Assembly: GCF_002554795.1 (NCBI RefSeq)
Contig: NZ_PDEQ01000009.1
Coordinates: forward strand, 62,001-126,000
Source: Longibacter salinarum
Lineage (GTDB): Bacteria; Bacteroidota; Rhodothermia; Rhodothermales; Salinibacteraceae
Length of the DNA: 64,000 bases
Reading direction: 5' to 3'
Made by a program: the position numbers and the translations under genes. Position 1 is the first letter of the stretch. The number at the start of each line of letters is the position of its first letter. The notes below the pieces were generated by a model that saw only the letters and a list, made by a program, of their open reading frames with translations, had not been told where the DNA came from and did no database searches. Of the stretch, positions 42,729 to 51,655 are shown piece by piece.

Positions 42729-43949
42729 ATGATACGATTGTTGATTCTTCTCCTCGCTGTCTCCCTATCCGCCTGCGGCTCCGGCGACGATCCCGGCGAC
42801 ACGGCGTCGAGCGCTGTTGCCGCTGCTGAATCGGTGTCGTCTCCGGCAGACGGTAAGGTCGTGGTCGATCGCGTCGAGTCGGAGGACGCAACCTTCCGGG
42901 TCGTCCAGCTGGCGGAAAGCCTTGAGCATGCCTGGGCCGTCGACTGGCTCCCCGACGGACGGATGCTCGTCACCGAGCGCCCCGGACAGATGCTTATCAT
43001 CGACGAATCGGGCTCCAAAACGGCTCTCTCGGGCGTCCCGGAGGTCTGGGCCGAGAACCAGGGCGGCCTCCTCGATGTGCGCGTGGCTCCGGACTACGAC
43101 ACCTCGGGATGGATTTACTTCTCGTACTCGAAGAAAGAAAATGGCAAAGGCGGCACGGTCGTGTCCCGAGCCAAACTTCAAAACGGCTCGCTCACGGACG
43201 TCCAAGAGATTTACCGCCAGACCCCCTTCCTGGAGCCGGACTACCACTTCGGATCCCGCATCGCGTTTTCGCAGGACGGCAAGCTGATCGTGACGCTCGG
43301 TGAGCGCGGCCAGCGCCGCGAGCGCACGGTCAAAATTCCGACGCCGAGCACGTCGGTCGGCACGACGGTGCGGCTCAACATGGACGGCTCCGTGCCCGAC
43401 GACAATCCCTTTGTTGGCCAGGACGACGCTCGCCCGGAGGTCTTCAGCTACGGTCACAGGAACCAGCAGGGCATGGCGATCCACCCGGGGACAGGCGACA
43501 TCTGGCAGCACGAGCACGGCCCGCACGGCGGCGATGAACTGAACCTGGTCGAGGCCGGCAACAACTACGGCTGGTCGGCGGTCAGTTACGGCGATACCTA
43601 CACGACGCCGCGTGAAGACATCGGCGGTACGGAAGCTCCCGGCGTGACCGAGCCCGTCAAATACTGGGACCCGTCTCCGGCCCTCTCGGGCATGACGTTC
43701 TACACGGGGGACGCATTCCCGAACTGGGAAAACGACCTCTTTATGGGTGCGCTCGCGCAACTCAAGCTCATTCGCGTCGAGCTTAACGACGATAACGAGG
43801 TCACCCATCAGGAAGAGCTGCTGCGGGGCGAGCTTGGTCGCATCCGCGACGTGGCCATGGGCCCGGATGGATACCTCTACGTTCTCACCGACGCCCCGAA
43901 CGGCGGCCTCTACCGACTGGAACCGGTCAGCGACTCCGCTGAAAGCTGA
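42729..43949 (+). CDS. PQQ-dependent aldose sugar dehydrogenase-like lipoprotein
   Basis: A 406-residue lipoprotein (lipobox LSAC, Cys16; start chosen at ATG 42729 for this reason). The mature part is a soluble glucose/aldose dehydrogenase-type six-bladed propeller: HAWAVDWLPDGRMLVTERPG, NQGGLLDVRVAPDYD, HFGSRIAFSQDGKLIVTLGE, YGHRNQQGMAIHPGTGDIWQ, HGPHGGDELNLVEAGNNYGW. The HGPxGGDE and GxRNxQG segments mark the cofactor pocket in this family. PQQ-dependent sugar oxidation in the periplasm is the family role; actual substrate and cofactor are not shown. A terminator follows at 43979. Confidence 0.9.
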   Translation: MIRLLILLLAVSLSACGSGDDPGDTASSAVAAAESVSSPADGKVVVDRVESEDATFRVVQLAESLEHAWAVDWLPDGRMLVTERPGQMLIIDESGSKTALSGVPEVWAENQGGLLDVRVAPDYDTSGWIYFSYSKKENGKGGTVVSRAKLQNGSLTDVQEIYRQTPFLEPDYHFGSRIAFSQDGKLIVTLGERGQRRERTVKIPTPSTSVGTTVRLNMDGSVPDDNPFVGQDDARPEVFSYGHRNQQGMAIHPGTGDIWQHEHGPHGGDELNLVEAGNNYGWSAVSYGDTYTTPREDIGGTEAPGVTEPVKYWDPSPALSGMTFYTGDAFPNWENDLFMGALAQLKLIRVELNDDNEVTHQEELLRGELGRIRDVAMGPDGYLYVLTDAPNGGLYRLEPVSDSAES

Positions 43950-43978
43950 CGTTCTTGAGGACCATGTTTCAAAACACC

Positions 43979-44025
43979 AGAGCCCCGGGATGCCGATAAT
44001 GGCACGTCTCGGGGCTCTCGCTTTG
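43979..44025 (+). terminator. rho-independent terminator
   Basis: AGAGCCCCG near 43979 pairs with CGGGGCTCT near 44010, with a further ATGCC/GGCA inner pair and a following CGCTTT. It ends the sugar dehydrogenase transcript. Confidence 0.8.
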
Positions 44026-44058
44026 GGTAATTACAGGAAACCCGCAACGACAGCCTCA

Positions 44059-44084
44059 CACCGTCGCACGGCCGTGCGACGGTG
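44059..44084. repeat. 26-base perfect palindrome, copy 1
   Basis: CACCGTCGCACGG and its reverse complement CCGTGCGACGGTG abut with no loop. The same core recurs at 47158-47177 in the opposite orientation, flanked in both by a GCCTCAC word. It resembles REP-type intergenic palindromes. Confidence 0.85.
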
Positions 44085-44267
44085 GCCTTGAGGAGATCAG
44101 GCGACTCGAGTGCAGCGATGAGGGATGTCAGCGACGGAACGGGACGCTACGATCGAAATGGTGGGATCCATCTGCGAATGCGATCTGTTTCGGCCCCCAA
44201 GCTCTGTCTCATCACCTCGACATGGGTAACTCGCCTCCGTTTACCATCAGCCGATCGCTGCCATTCT

Positions 44268-44939
44268 ATGTATTCTCCGCCGACACGCACAGGCTCGCCA
44301 CGTTATGCCTGGACCGTTCTCTTCCTTCTTGTGACCGGGCTCCTCATCGCAGGACCCGTTGCGGCGCAGCACCATGCCGGAATGCACGGGGGAAGCGAGC
44401 CCGGCTCTAGCGCTACGCCGACCCTTCAGGAGCCGGGCCAGTCGGTGTTTGGGAGCATACAGGAGGCCATTCGTCACCTGGAGGCAGACTCGACAACCGA
44501 CTGGTCGCAGGTCGACATCGACCGGCTGCGACGGCACCTGATTGACATGCACCAGGTCGCCGTTTACGTGGAGGTGCTGGAAAAGACGGATATCGACTCC
44601 GGCCTTCGCCTTCGCGTGCGGCCCACGACGACCGCCGCTCGAGCGTCCCTCAACCGGGTCCTGAACGCTCATCCACATATGCTGAACGCGGAAACGGGCT
44701 GGGATATGTCCGTCGATCAACAGGAGGACGCGTTCGTCCTTCGAACGACAACCGACGACGCCCGCGAGGTCGAGAAGATTCGAGCGCTCGGATACATGGG
44801 ACTGCTGGCCTACGGCACGCATCACCGCAGACATCACTGGCACCTGGTTCGCGGTGAGAACCCGCACCATCCACCATCTGGTGATGACACGGCATCCGAG
44901 CCCCAATCTCTGAACCAGCACGAACGGAACGAGAGATAA
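44268..44939 (+). CDS. secreted hypothetical protein, His-rich
   Basis: A 223-residue exported protein; ATG 44268 begins a signal peptide (WTVLFLLVTGLLIAGPVAAQ). The mature protein starts His-rich (QHHAGMHGG), has a central alpha/beta region (LRRHLIDMHQVAVYVEVLEK; LRLRVRPTTTAARASLNRVL) and ends in another His-rich stretch (HHRRHHWHLVRGENPHH). The histidine clusters suggest metal binding, perhaps copper, but no family is recognised. Confidence 0.6.
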   Translation: MYSPPTRTGSPRYAWTVLFLLVTGLLIAGPVAAQHHAGMHGGSEPGSSATPTLQEPGQSVFGSIQEAIRHLEADSTTDWSQVDIDRLRRHLIDMHQVAVYVEVLEKTDIDSGLRLRVRPTTTAARASLNRVLNAHPHMLNAETGWDMSVDQQEDAFVLRTTTDDAREVEKIRALGYMGLLAYGTHHRRHHWHLVRGENPHHPPSGDDTASEPQSLNQHERNER

Positions 44940-45140
44940 ACGACGGACAACTGGTCTGCGCTTACGCTAATCGTAGAACGGTATCGCCCACGCCCGTCAC
45001 AATTTTATCATCCACAGCCCCCACTCGACACGCACACACATGCAACGTTTCCGTATACCATACTTCTGATTACTTTCCCGTCACACGACATGACAGCCGG
45101 GTTACAATGAAGAGGCACCAGGGCGACCGGCTCAGGTATG

Positions 45141-45171
45141 GATGATCACCTCCACCATCCCGGTGATCATC
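45141..45171. promoter_or_regulatory. 10-base inverted repeat before fasciclin gene
   Basis: GATGATCACC (45141-45150) and GGTGATCATC (45162-45171) are perfect inverted repeats with an 11-base loop, 31 bases before the start codon at 45203. A regulator operator or a 5'-leader hairpin are both possible. Confidence 0.6.
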
Positions 45172-45202
45172 AACACGTTTTCTCCCAACGCCTCTCCGGC
45201 CC

Positions 45203-46942
45203 ATGCCCTTAGCCGACTCTTTGCCTCGCCTACGATCTTTTTCATTCCTACTCGTCCTCACTCTTGCTTTGATCGCGACCGGCTGTGACAGCGGCGGCTC
45301 CGCGATGGACGACGACATGGACTCCGAGAACGAAGACGCTGTCACGACCCTGGCTGACGTTGTTAACGATATAGCGAATCTCAGCACACTCGGTGCGGCC
45401 CTCGAAGCAACAGGCCAGGACGAAACTCTCGCAGACGAGAACACCACGTTCACAGTCTTCGCGCCCGCAAACGCTGCCTTCGACAACGTCGACGTCGAAA
45501 GCCTGACGAACAACCCCGACCTGACGACCCGTCTGTTGAACTACCACGTCGTCGCCGGTGAAGCACTCACGGCAAGTGATCTGGAAGGTCGCCAGAGCGT
45601 AACCACCGTGGAGGGCCAGGAGCTGCCCATCGCCTCTGAAAACGGCACCCTTACCGTCGGTGGCATTCCGGTCACGCAGGCCGATGTCGAAGCGGATAAT
45701 GGCGTCGCACATGTGATTGATGGTGTCCTCGTGCCGGACAGCTTTCCACAGCGGATCAGCTACGACCTCGCGGCACAGTCGAACGGCGGCGCCCTCCCCA
45801 ATGGCGTGGATGGCACCGTGACCTTCTGGGAGGCCGGCGACACCCAAACGCTCGTAACGCTGTCTCTGACGGATGGCCCGACGGGTACAACCGTATCCCA
45901 CCCCGCCCACATTCACAACAACACGGCCTCGGAAGGTGGATCGATTGCGATCTACCTCTCCCCGATCGACGGGACCAACGCCAACAGTGCAAACGACGGT
46001 ACGTCAGCCCGCCTCGTTGACCGGCCATTCGATGAACTTGCGACCTTCAACGGGTACGTGAACATCCACGAGAGCGTCGCGAACCTGGACAACGTCGTCT
46101 CGCAGGGTAATATCGGAGCCAACGCCACGGGAACGTTCGGCGCTGGTCTCGCGCTGCTGGACAACCCGCAGACGACTACGTACCCGCTCCAGGCAAATGC
46201 TAACAGCGGATCGGTCGCACCGAGCGGAATTCCTGGTGAGATCACGTTCCGTGAACTCACAACCGACCTGACCCTCGCCACGGTACGACTGGACGTTGAT
46301 GGCGACGGTCAGTACGAGGACGACGCCACAGGCGCAGACGTCTCGCATCCGGGCCACATTCACGCGAACAGCGCGTCCGAGGGCGGAGACATTCAGTACT
46401 ACCTGAGCCCGATCGACGGTACCGATCCGGCCGCACGTAGCAGCCAGATCATTGACCTCTCGTTTGGCGACCTCACCAGCTTCGACGGCTACGTCAACAT
46501 CCACGAGAGCGCGGCGAACCTCCAGGAAATCGTCTCACAGGGCAACATTGGAGCCAACGAAGGTACCGGCACGTCGTCGCCTGACGTGACGGTTACACTT
46601 ACCAACGTCGGCGCGTCGGCATGGGAAGTGGCGAATGTTGAGGGCGCAACCGGCGTGGCCGCGTCCGGCGAAAACCCGACGCTGACGCTAACCGTTGGAA
46701 CGCGATACCGGATCGAAAATAACGGCGGGTCCGCCCATCCGCTCGGCTTCCAGAACGCGAACTCGGACTACCTGCTGAATCAGGGCGGCTCCGGAAGCCT
46801 CGAAGGCGACAGCGACATCAACTACGTCGAAGACTCGCAGGGAATCACGTTTACCTATACGCAGACCCTCGCGGATGCCGTCGCCACATACCGATGCACG
46901 ATCCACGCGTCCATGGAAGGAACGGTGCAGACCGGATCCTGA
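45203..46942 (+). CDS. fasciclin-CHRD-CHRD-cupredoxin lipoprotein
   Basis: A 579-residue lipoprotein (lipobox LIATGC, Cys28). After an acidic linker come a fasciclin/FAS1 domain (residues ~45-180; STLGAALEATGQDETLADEN, TTFTVFAPANAAFDN, TRLLNYHVVAGEAL, NGVAHVIDGVLVP), two CHRD domains (~185-300 and ~325-450) that each hold HPxHIHxN and YLSPIDGT, and a C-terminal cupredoxin-like domain (~455-579). The type-1 copper ligands of the last are His in SAHPLGF, Cys in YRCTIH, His and Met in HASMEG. Each module occurs in haloarchaeal and bacterial surface proteins; this order is unusual. Electron transfer or surface adhesion is inferred. Confidence 0.85.
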   Translation: MPLADSLPRLRSFSFLLVLTLALIATGCDSGGSAMDDDMDSENEDAVTTLADVVNDIANLSTLGAALEATGQDETLADENTTFTVFAPANAAFDNVDVESLTNNPDLTTRLLNYHVVAGEALTASDLEGRQSVTTVEGQELPIASENGTLTVGGIPVTQADVEADNGVAHVIDGVLVPDSFPQRISYDLAAQSNGGALPNGVDGTVTFWEAGDTQTLVTLSLTDGPTGTTVSHPAHIHNNTASEGGSIAIYLSPIDGTNANSANDGTSARLVDRPFDELATFNGYVNIHESVANLDNVVSQGNIGANATGTFGAGLALLDNPQTTTYPLQANANSGSVAPSGIPGEITFRELTTDLTLATVRLDVDGDGQYEDDATGADVSHPGHIHANSASEGGDIQYYLSPIDGTDPAARSSQIIDLSFGDLTSFDGYVNIHESAANLQEIVSQGNIGANEGTGTSSPDVTVTLTNVGASAWEVANVEGATGVAASGENPTLTLTVGTRYRIENNGGSAHPLGFQNANSDYLLNQGGSGSLEGDSDINYVEDSQGITFTYTQTLADAVATYRCTIHASMEGTVQTGS

Positions 46943-46994
46943 CGTGTTCGGTCGCGCGGGCCGCACTCAAGCGCCCCCATGTAAACGAAGTTCA

Positions 46995-47035
46995 GAAGCG
47001 GGCTCCCTCTCCAGGGAGCTCGCTTTTTTGCGTTA
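46995..47035 (+). terminator. rho-independent terminator
   Basis: AAGCGGGCTCCCT near 46995 pairs with AGGGAGCTCGCTT near 47020 with one mismatch, followed by TTTTTGCG. It ends the fasciclin lipoprotein transcript, and faces the end of the minus-strand gene at 47236. Confidence 0.85.
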
Positions 47036-47157
47036 ATACTGAATCCAAATGACGCTGTCCAGATGCCGTGCCTCGGCCGCTGGGGATGAATTGCGAACAA
47101 GTAAGGGCAACGGGGTCATGTCTCCGCTCAATCCGAAGGTCATCGTTTGGCCCCGAT

Positions 47158-47177
47158 CGTCGCACGGCCGTGCGACG
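47158..47177. repeat. 20-base palindrome, copy 2
   Basis: CGTCGCACGG followed by CCGTGCGACG is a perfect palindrome identical to the core at 44062-44081. With its flanks (GGTGAGGC) it is the same element in reverse orientation. It lies between two convergent genes. Confidence 0.85.
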
Positions 47178-47235
47178 GTGAGGCAAAGAGCCGACCAGCG
47201 TGATCAAATCGAGGCAAATGGATTCTCGCCGTGCG

Positions 47236-50200
47236 CTATCGGACGACCACCATCTTCCGCGTCTCCACGTAGCCATCCGCCTGGATTCGATAGAAGTAAA
47301 CGCCACTCGACATCCCCGTCGCGTCGAACGTGGCGTCGTGCCGGCCGGGCGGAAGCGTGTCATTCACGAGTCGCGTGACGCGTCGGCCGAGGAGATCGTA
47401 CACGTCGAGACGAACGTGCTGTCGACCGGGAAGCGTGAACGTAATGGTCGTCTTTCCATGAAATGGATTCGGAGCATTCGCTTCGAGATACGTCTTCTCG
47501 GGCGCGGGGACCTCAATCGCGACGTCGGCTCGTGCCGTCGCTCCCTTTCCATCCGACACGACGTACGTAAAGCGGTCGGTGCCGGCGTACCCCGACGGCG
47601 GGACGTATCGAACACTCTCATCTGCATGCCGACGGATGGTCCCGTTCTTCGGGGCGAACACACGGACGACCCGCAGGGGGTCGCCATCCGCGTCGGTGTC
47701 GTTCGCAAGAAGCTGAAGGTCGATCGGCTCCCGGGCCGGTGCCTCGAACCGGTCGGCACTGGCCGTCGGCTGGGCGTTGCTACCGGGTTGCAACAGGAAC
47801 GCGCGCTGCTCTCCGTCCACGAGCCCGAACCCAACGATCTGACCGAGGTCGTTGATCGCCCGGGCCTCTTCCAACACCCACGGCGACGAAGGCGGAAGGC
47901 ATTCGTTCAAATCCGTCACGGATCCCGAACGGAACGCGAAGGCCGCCCCCCGAACGGAACGCTTGTATGACCGGGCTGACATCGACATCTTCCGCGGTGT
48001 CCGTACGCTCCGGGCGATGACTGCGAGGTCACGTGCCGTGCGCCAGGAAACGCGAGAATCCCGACCGCTCGCTTTGCCTGAAGTGGAGGACGCGGTCTGC
48101 GTGGTGTCGGTGACAAAAATGCTGCTTCCGACGGCATCTCCGTTTCCATTCACATCGTAGGCCTCGGCGAAGTCCGGGTCCGTCCCCAGAAGCACCTCCG
48201 TCCCGTCGGCGTCCCAGCGCACCGCACGCCCGTCGCTCCGACCGACCACCTGCCCGGTTTCGTTGATGGCGTACGCCCGGCCGCGACCGAGTTCGACCAC
48301 GCCCCCGTTTTCCCACCGTAGCACCTGCCCGCCCAGACTGTATCCGGCCACTTGCCCGCTGGCATTCACGTCCACAGCGCGCCCTCCGCTCCCGTCCGGT
48401 ACGGATAGAGCGGAAAAGCCGTTGTCGTAGACGAAGGGCTGGAAGGTGTCGGCATCGACGTATGTCCCGGCGAATCGTTGACCGCGCGTACCCAACGCCA
48501 CGCTGAAGGGGGCCGGGGCGTCTAGACTAAGCGTTTGCGTTCCACTGAATCGGACGGCCTGAAAAGAGGTGTCGATTACGGCCGTGCCGGCAATGTCTTC
48601 GTCAATAGCGAACGTCTGGCTCCTCCGGTTCTCGTCTACCGGAGTCATCACACCACCGCTCCAGATAAAGCCTTCGACCCGACCATCGGCGGTCTCCGAG
48701 AGCCCCACGATTTCCCCCACGTTATTGATGTCGAGCGCACGACTTGCTGTGCCTCCAAGCGTACCGAGGTTCACCACGGTGAACGCGCAGGTCCCGACGG
48801 TAATGGCTATGCGCGCGGTGCTCTCCCCACCGACGTCGTCGCGAATGCGATAGGTCAGCGTATCGGTACCGACAAAATCGGTGTTCGGCACATAAACGAA
48901 CCCGCCATCCGGTGTGATGCCGAGCTGATCAATTCCCTGCGGGACAAGCGTTCCGTTCACGGGCCCCTCGACCAGAGTAGAGAAGAGATCATCACCTTCC
49001 GGGTCGGTGTCGTTCTCAAGAACGCCGGGCGGCGCCACGTCGAGCGTATCGTTCACGGCGACGTCGTACGCGTCGGGCTGCGCGGTCGGGAGGCCGTTTA
49101 CGTTGAGCGTGACGGTCGTCGTGTCGGTGGTGGTGCCGTCATCCACGCGGTATGTGAACTGGTCGACGCCGCGGAAGCCAGAGTTCGGGGCATACGTGAA
49201 GGCCCCGTCGAGTGTGAGGCCGAGGTTGTCTGTCCCCTGCGGCACCAGCACACCGTTCTGCGGTCCATCAATGAGCACAGACGCCAGGTCGTCGCCATCC
49301 GCGTCCGTATCGTTGATGAGCACGCCCGGAGAAAAGACCTCCAGCGTATCGCTTTCGCTTACGGTGAACGTATCGGCCTCGGCCACGGGCGACGTGTTCG
49401 CGGCGTTCACGGTGAGGGTGACTGTGGCAGTATCTGCATCCGTATAGTTGTTGTCGGAGACGGTGTACGTGAAGCTGTCGGTGCCGGTAAACCCTGGAGC
49501 GGGGACGTACGAGAAGTCGCCGTCGAATGTGAGCGGCAGATTGTCCGTGCCCCGAGGCAGAAGATTCCCGTTCGCCGGACCGCTGAGGAGGAGGGCGCTC
49601 ACCGTGTCGCCATCCGGGTCGGTGTCATTCGTCAACACGTTATTGCTTGCTACAACGTCCAGCGTATCACTTTCGCTCACCGTGTAGGCATCGTCCTGGG
49701 CGACCGGGGGCGAATTCACCGTCAGGACGACCGTTACCGTATCGGATGTCGCGCCGCCGGTATCTTCGATTGCGTATCTGAGTTCGTCCGTGCCGCTAAA
49801 ATCTGTGTCGGGAATGTAGGTAAAGGCGCCGTCCAGCGTCAGCTCGAGCATGTCGCCTCCACGCGGCTCGAGCGTTCCGTTGGATGGGCCGCTCACGAGT
49901 AACGCGACCACCGAGTCGCCTTCGGGATCACTGTCATTCTCAAGAACGCCCGGTGCGTTGACCATGAGCGTGTCATTCTGCCCAACGAGGTAGAAGTCGG
50001 CCAGCGCATCGGGACGACCGTTGACCTGAATGGTGACCGTCGTCTCATCCGACGTAAGTGTGCCGTCCGAGGCGCGGTACGTGAACGAATCATCCTGGAC
50101 GGATCCGGGATTCGGCGTGTAGTCGAAGGAACCGTCCGCCCGGAGGTTGAGGGTGCCGAACGACACGTCGGATTCGAGTACGGCCGTCAGCGGATCGCCA

Positions 50201-50415
50201 TCGGCGTCGGTGTCATTCTGAAGCACACCCGGCGCATCCACGGTCAGGGTCTCGTCTTCGATCGCAAAATACTGGACGGACTGGGCGACCGGTGCCGTCT
50301 GTGCACGCGCCCCCTCGGGCATCACCGCCAAAAGGATGACGCCCAGCAAAATGAGCCGCCGAAAGCCCCCAGAGCAAGCAGCCGCGCGAGGCATGTCAGG
50401 TAGAAAAGGTCTCAT
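47236..50415 (-). CDS. secreted cadherin-like/HAF-repeat protein with sorting domain
   Basis: A 1059-residue exported protein. The signal peptide ends near residue 39 (MPEGARAQ). Residues ~40-545 contain five tandem VCBS/cadherin-like repeats, each with DTLxVxxPGVLxNDTDxDGD, a mid LTLDGxFTYxP, and a GTDxFTYxV turn. Residues ~550-880 carry HAF-type repeats (ALDINNVGEIVGLSETADGR, AYAINETGQVVGRSDGRAV). A sixth cadherin-like repeat is near 905-985. The last ~80 residues form a type IX sorting domain (NPFHGKTTITFTLPG, YDLLGRRVTRL, GVYFYRIQADG). Its start overlaps the stop of the upstream gene (ATGA), so it is translationally coupled in the operon. Confidence 0.87.
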   Translation of the reverse strand: MRPFLPDMPRAAACSGGFRRLILLGVILLAVMPEGARAQTAPVAQSVQYFAIEDETLTVDAPGVLQNDTDADGDPLTAVLESDVSFGTLNLRADGSFDYTPNPGSVQDDSFTYRASDGTLTSDETTVTIQVNGRPDALADFYLVGQNDTLMVNAPGVLENDSDPEGDSVVALLVSGPSNGTLEPRGGDMLELTLDGAFTYIPDTDFSGTDELRYAIEDTGGATSDTVTVVLTVNSPPVAQDDAYTVSESDTLDVVASNNVLTNDTDPDGDTVSALLLSGPANGNLLPRGTDNLPLTFDGDFSYVPAPGFTGTDSFTYTVSDNNYTDADTATVTLTVNAANTSPVAEADTFTVSESDTLEVFSPGVLINDTDADGDDLASVLIDGPQNGVLVPQGTDNLGLTLDGAFTYAPNSGFRGVDQFTYRVDDGTTTDTTTVTLNVNGLPTAQPDAYDVAVNDTLDVAPPGVLENDTDPEGDDLFSTLVEGPVNGTLVPQGIDQLGITPDGGFVYVPNTDFVGTDTLTYRIRDDVGGESTARIAITVGTCAFTVVNLGTLGGTASRALDINNVGEIVGLSETADGRVEGFIWSGGVMTPVDENRRSQTFAIDEDIAGTAVIDTSFQAVRFSGTQTLSLDAPAPFSVALGTRGQRFAGTYVDADTFQPFVYDNGFSALSVPDGSGGRAVDVNASGQVAGYSLGGQVLRWENGGVVELGRGRAYAINETGQVVGRSDGRAVRWDADGTEVLLGTDPDFAEAYDVNGNGDAVGSSIFVTDTTQTASSTSGKASGRDSRVSWRTARDLAVIARSVRTPRKMSMSARSYKRSVRGAAFAFRSGSVTDLNECLPPSSPWVLEEARAINDLGQIVGFGLVDGEQRAFLLQPGSNAQPTASADRFEAPAREPIDLQLLANDTDADGDPLRVVRVFAPKNGTIRRHADESVRYVPPSGYAGTDRFTYVVSDGKGATARADVAIEVPAPEKTYLEANAPNPFHGKTTITFTLPGRQHVRLDVYDLLGRRVTRLVNDTLPPGRHDATFDATGMSSGVYFYRIQADGYVETRKMVVVR

Positions 50416-51635
50416 CAGTTGCCAGGTGTGATAGTCATGCCATTGGATAGCTTCACGGTGCCGACTTTCAGCTCAAGCGTGGCGTTTGGCGGCGTGCCCT
50501 GTACGTCGAAGATGGCGGCATCGCCTTCGCCGCCAAAGTCTGCCCAGACGGTTTCGCCCTGAACTGTTCCGCTGAACACGCCGGTCACGCTCAGGCCGAG
50601 GTCGCCCATCGCGTATTCCGGGATCGGCACCTCGATCAACGGGTCCTCCGTCGATGGATAGCGCCAGACGTAGCGTTGGACGCCCTGGTCGCCGTAAGTG
50701 AAGGTGTAGATGTCGGTTTCCCCGTTATCGGAGAAGGGAAGTATCTCCGTGGCACCGCTTGCGACGATCTGCCAGACGTATCGGCGTCCGTTTTGGAGGG
50801 GAAGCTCATTCGGCAAATAGGTGAATGTTGTCGTTCCCGTTACCACCGTTTCCACATGGGGAATATTGCTTCTCAAAGCCTGCAGAGGCGTTTGCCCGGC
50901 GTTGATTTCGACGATCCGGAGGCTGTACTGGACCATCGTGTTGCCCGGTACGCCCGTGGCCGGCGACCATGAGAACTGCGGCGTGGCCTCGGTGACGAGT
51001 GCCCCGTTTGATGGATAGATCAGCACGGGCGGCTCGGCAACCCGGGCGGACACCGTCGCTCGGCCCGGCAGGCTCGAGATGAGCCGAGTCGGGTCCATGG
51101 GTTCGGCTTCCAGCTCAATCTCGTAGTCCCCTTCCGGCAGCCGGCCTGTATTCTCAATCTGACGTCGCAGTGACGGCGCGAGGTTGCGAAGCAGAGCGTT
51201 CTGCCCCCCGGGAAAGCGGACCTGAGGCGCGTCGCGAAACGTCCGGTACAGGTAGATCCCCGGCAGAAACCGCGTCGGATCAGACGTCATCTCCAGCACC
51301 ACGCTTCCGTTGTATCGGACCGTGAACCGAAACCGAAAGACCGCCGGCCGATCGGATGGATCGTTGTAAATGAATTGCACGGGATACATGCCCGCCCGAT
51401 AATTCCGCTCGATCACGCCCAGTTGAACCGATGAAAGCTGCGGCGGAACCCCGGTCAGCTGAACCTGCGCCGTGCTCTGAGCGCGGGCCTCGATTCCGGC
51501 TGCGGAAGCAACCAGGAGAAACAGAAACGATGCCCCGACCGCGATACGACGCAGGTGGCGCAATCCCAATCGTCGGTTCGTAGAATGGCTTCCCATAAGA
51601 CAGTTCTCTGTAGAGTCGGGCATGCAATGGGTCAT
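50415..51635 (-). CDS. secreted beta-rich hypothetical protein (operon gene 4)
   Basis: A 406-residue exported protein. ATG 51635 gives a long N-terminus before the signal segment (VGASFLFLLVASAAGIEARAQ); ATG 51596 is the likelier start biologically but cannot be proved. A beta-rich N-terminal half (VQLTGVPPQLSSVQLGVIER) is followed by an Fn3-like segment (PVLIYPSNGALVTEATPQFS; YSLRIVEINAGQTPLQALRS). No family assigned. Its stop overlaps the start of the cadherin-like gene, and it begins 20 bases after the barrel gene, so it belongs to the five-gene operon. Confidence 0.7.
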   Translation of the reverse strand: MTHCMPDSTENCLMGSHSTNRRLGLRHLRRIAVGASFLFLLVASAAGIEARAQSTAQVQLTGVPPQLSSVQLGVIERNYRAGMYPVQFIYNDPSDRPAVFRFRFTVRYNGSVVLEMTSDPTRFLPGIYLYRTFRDAPQVRFPGGQNALLRNLAPSLRRQIENTGRLPEGDYEIELEAEPMDPTRLISSLPGRATVSARVAEPPVLIYPSNGALVTEATPQFSWSPATGVPGNTMVQYSLRIVEINAGQTPLQALRSNIPHVETVVTGTTTFTYLPNELPLQNGRRYVWQIVASGATEILPFSDNGETDIYTFTYGDQGVQRYVWRYPSTEDPLIEVPIPEYAMGDLGLSVTGVFSGTVQGETVWADFGGEGDAAIFDVQGTPPNATLELKVGTVKLSNGMTITPGN

Positions 51636-51655
51636 CGGAGGTGAGCGACGTCGAT

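Larger units (their letters stand above)
43950..44267. other. intergenic with terminator and palindrome
   Basis: Contains a terminator hairpin (43979-44025) and a 26-base perfect palindrome (44059-44084). The frame of the next gene is open from 44082 but lacks signal-peptide character before 44268. Confidence 0.5.

Noticed and set aside
42765-43808. 347-aa minus-strand open frame
   Set aside because: Antisense to the sugar dehydrogenase gene, whose propeller motifs are strong.
48535-49902. 455-aa plus-strand open frame
   Set aside because: Antisense to cadherin-like repeats; its own repeats only mirror the coding strand repeats.
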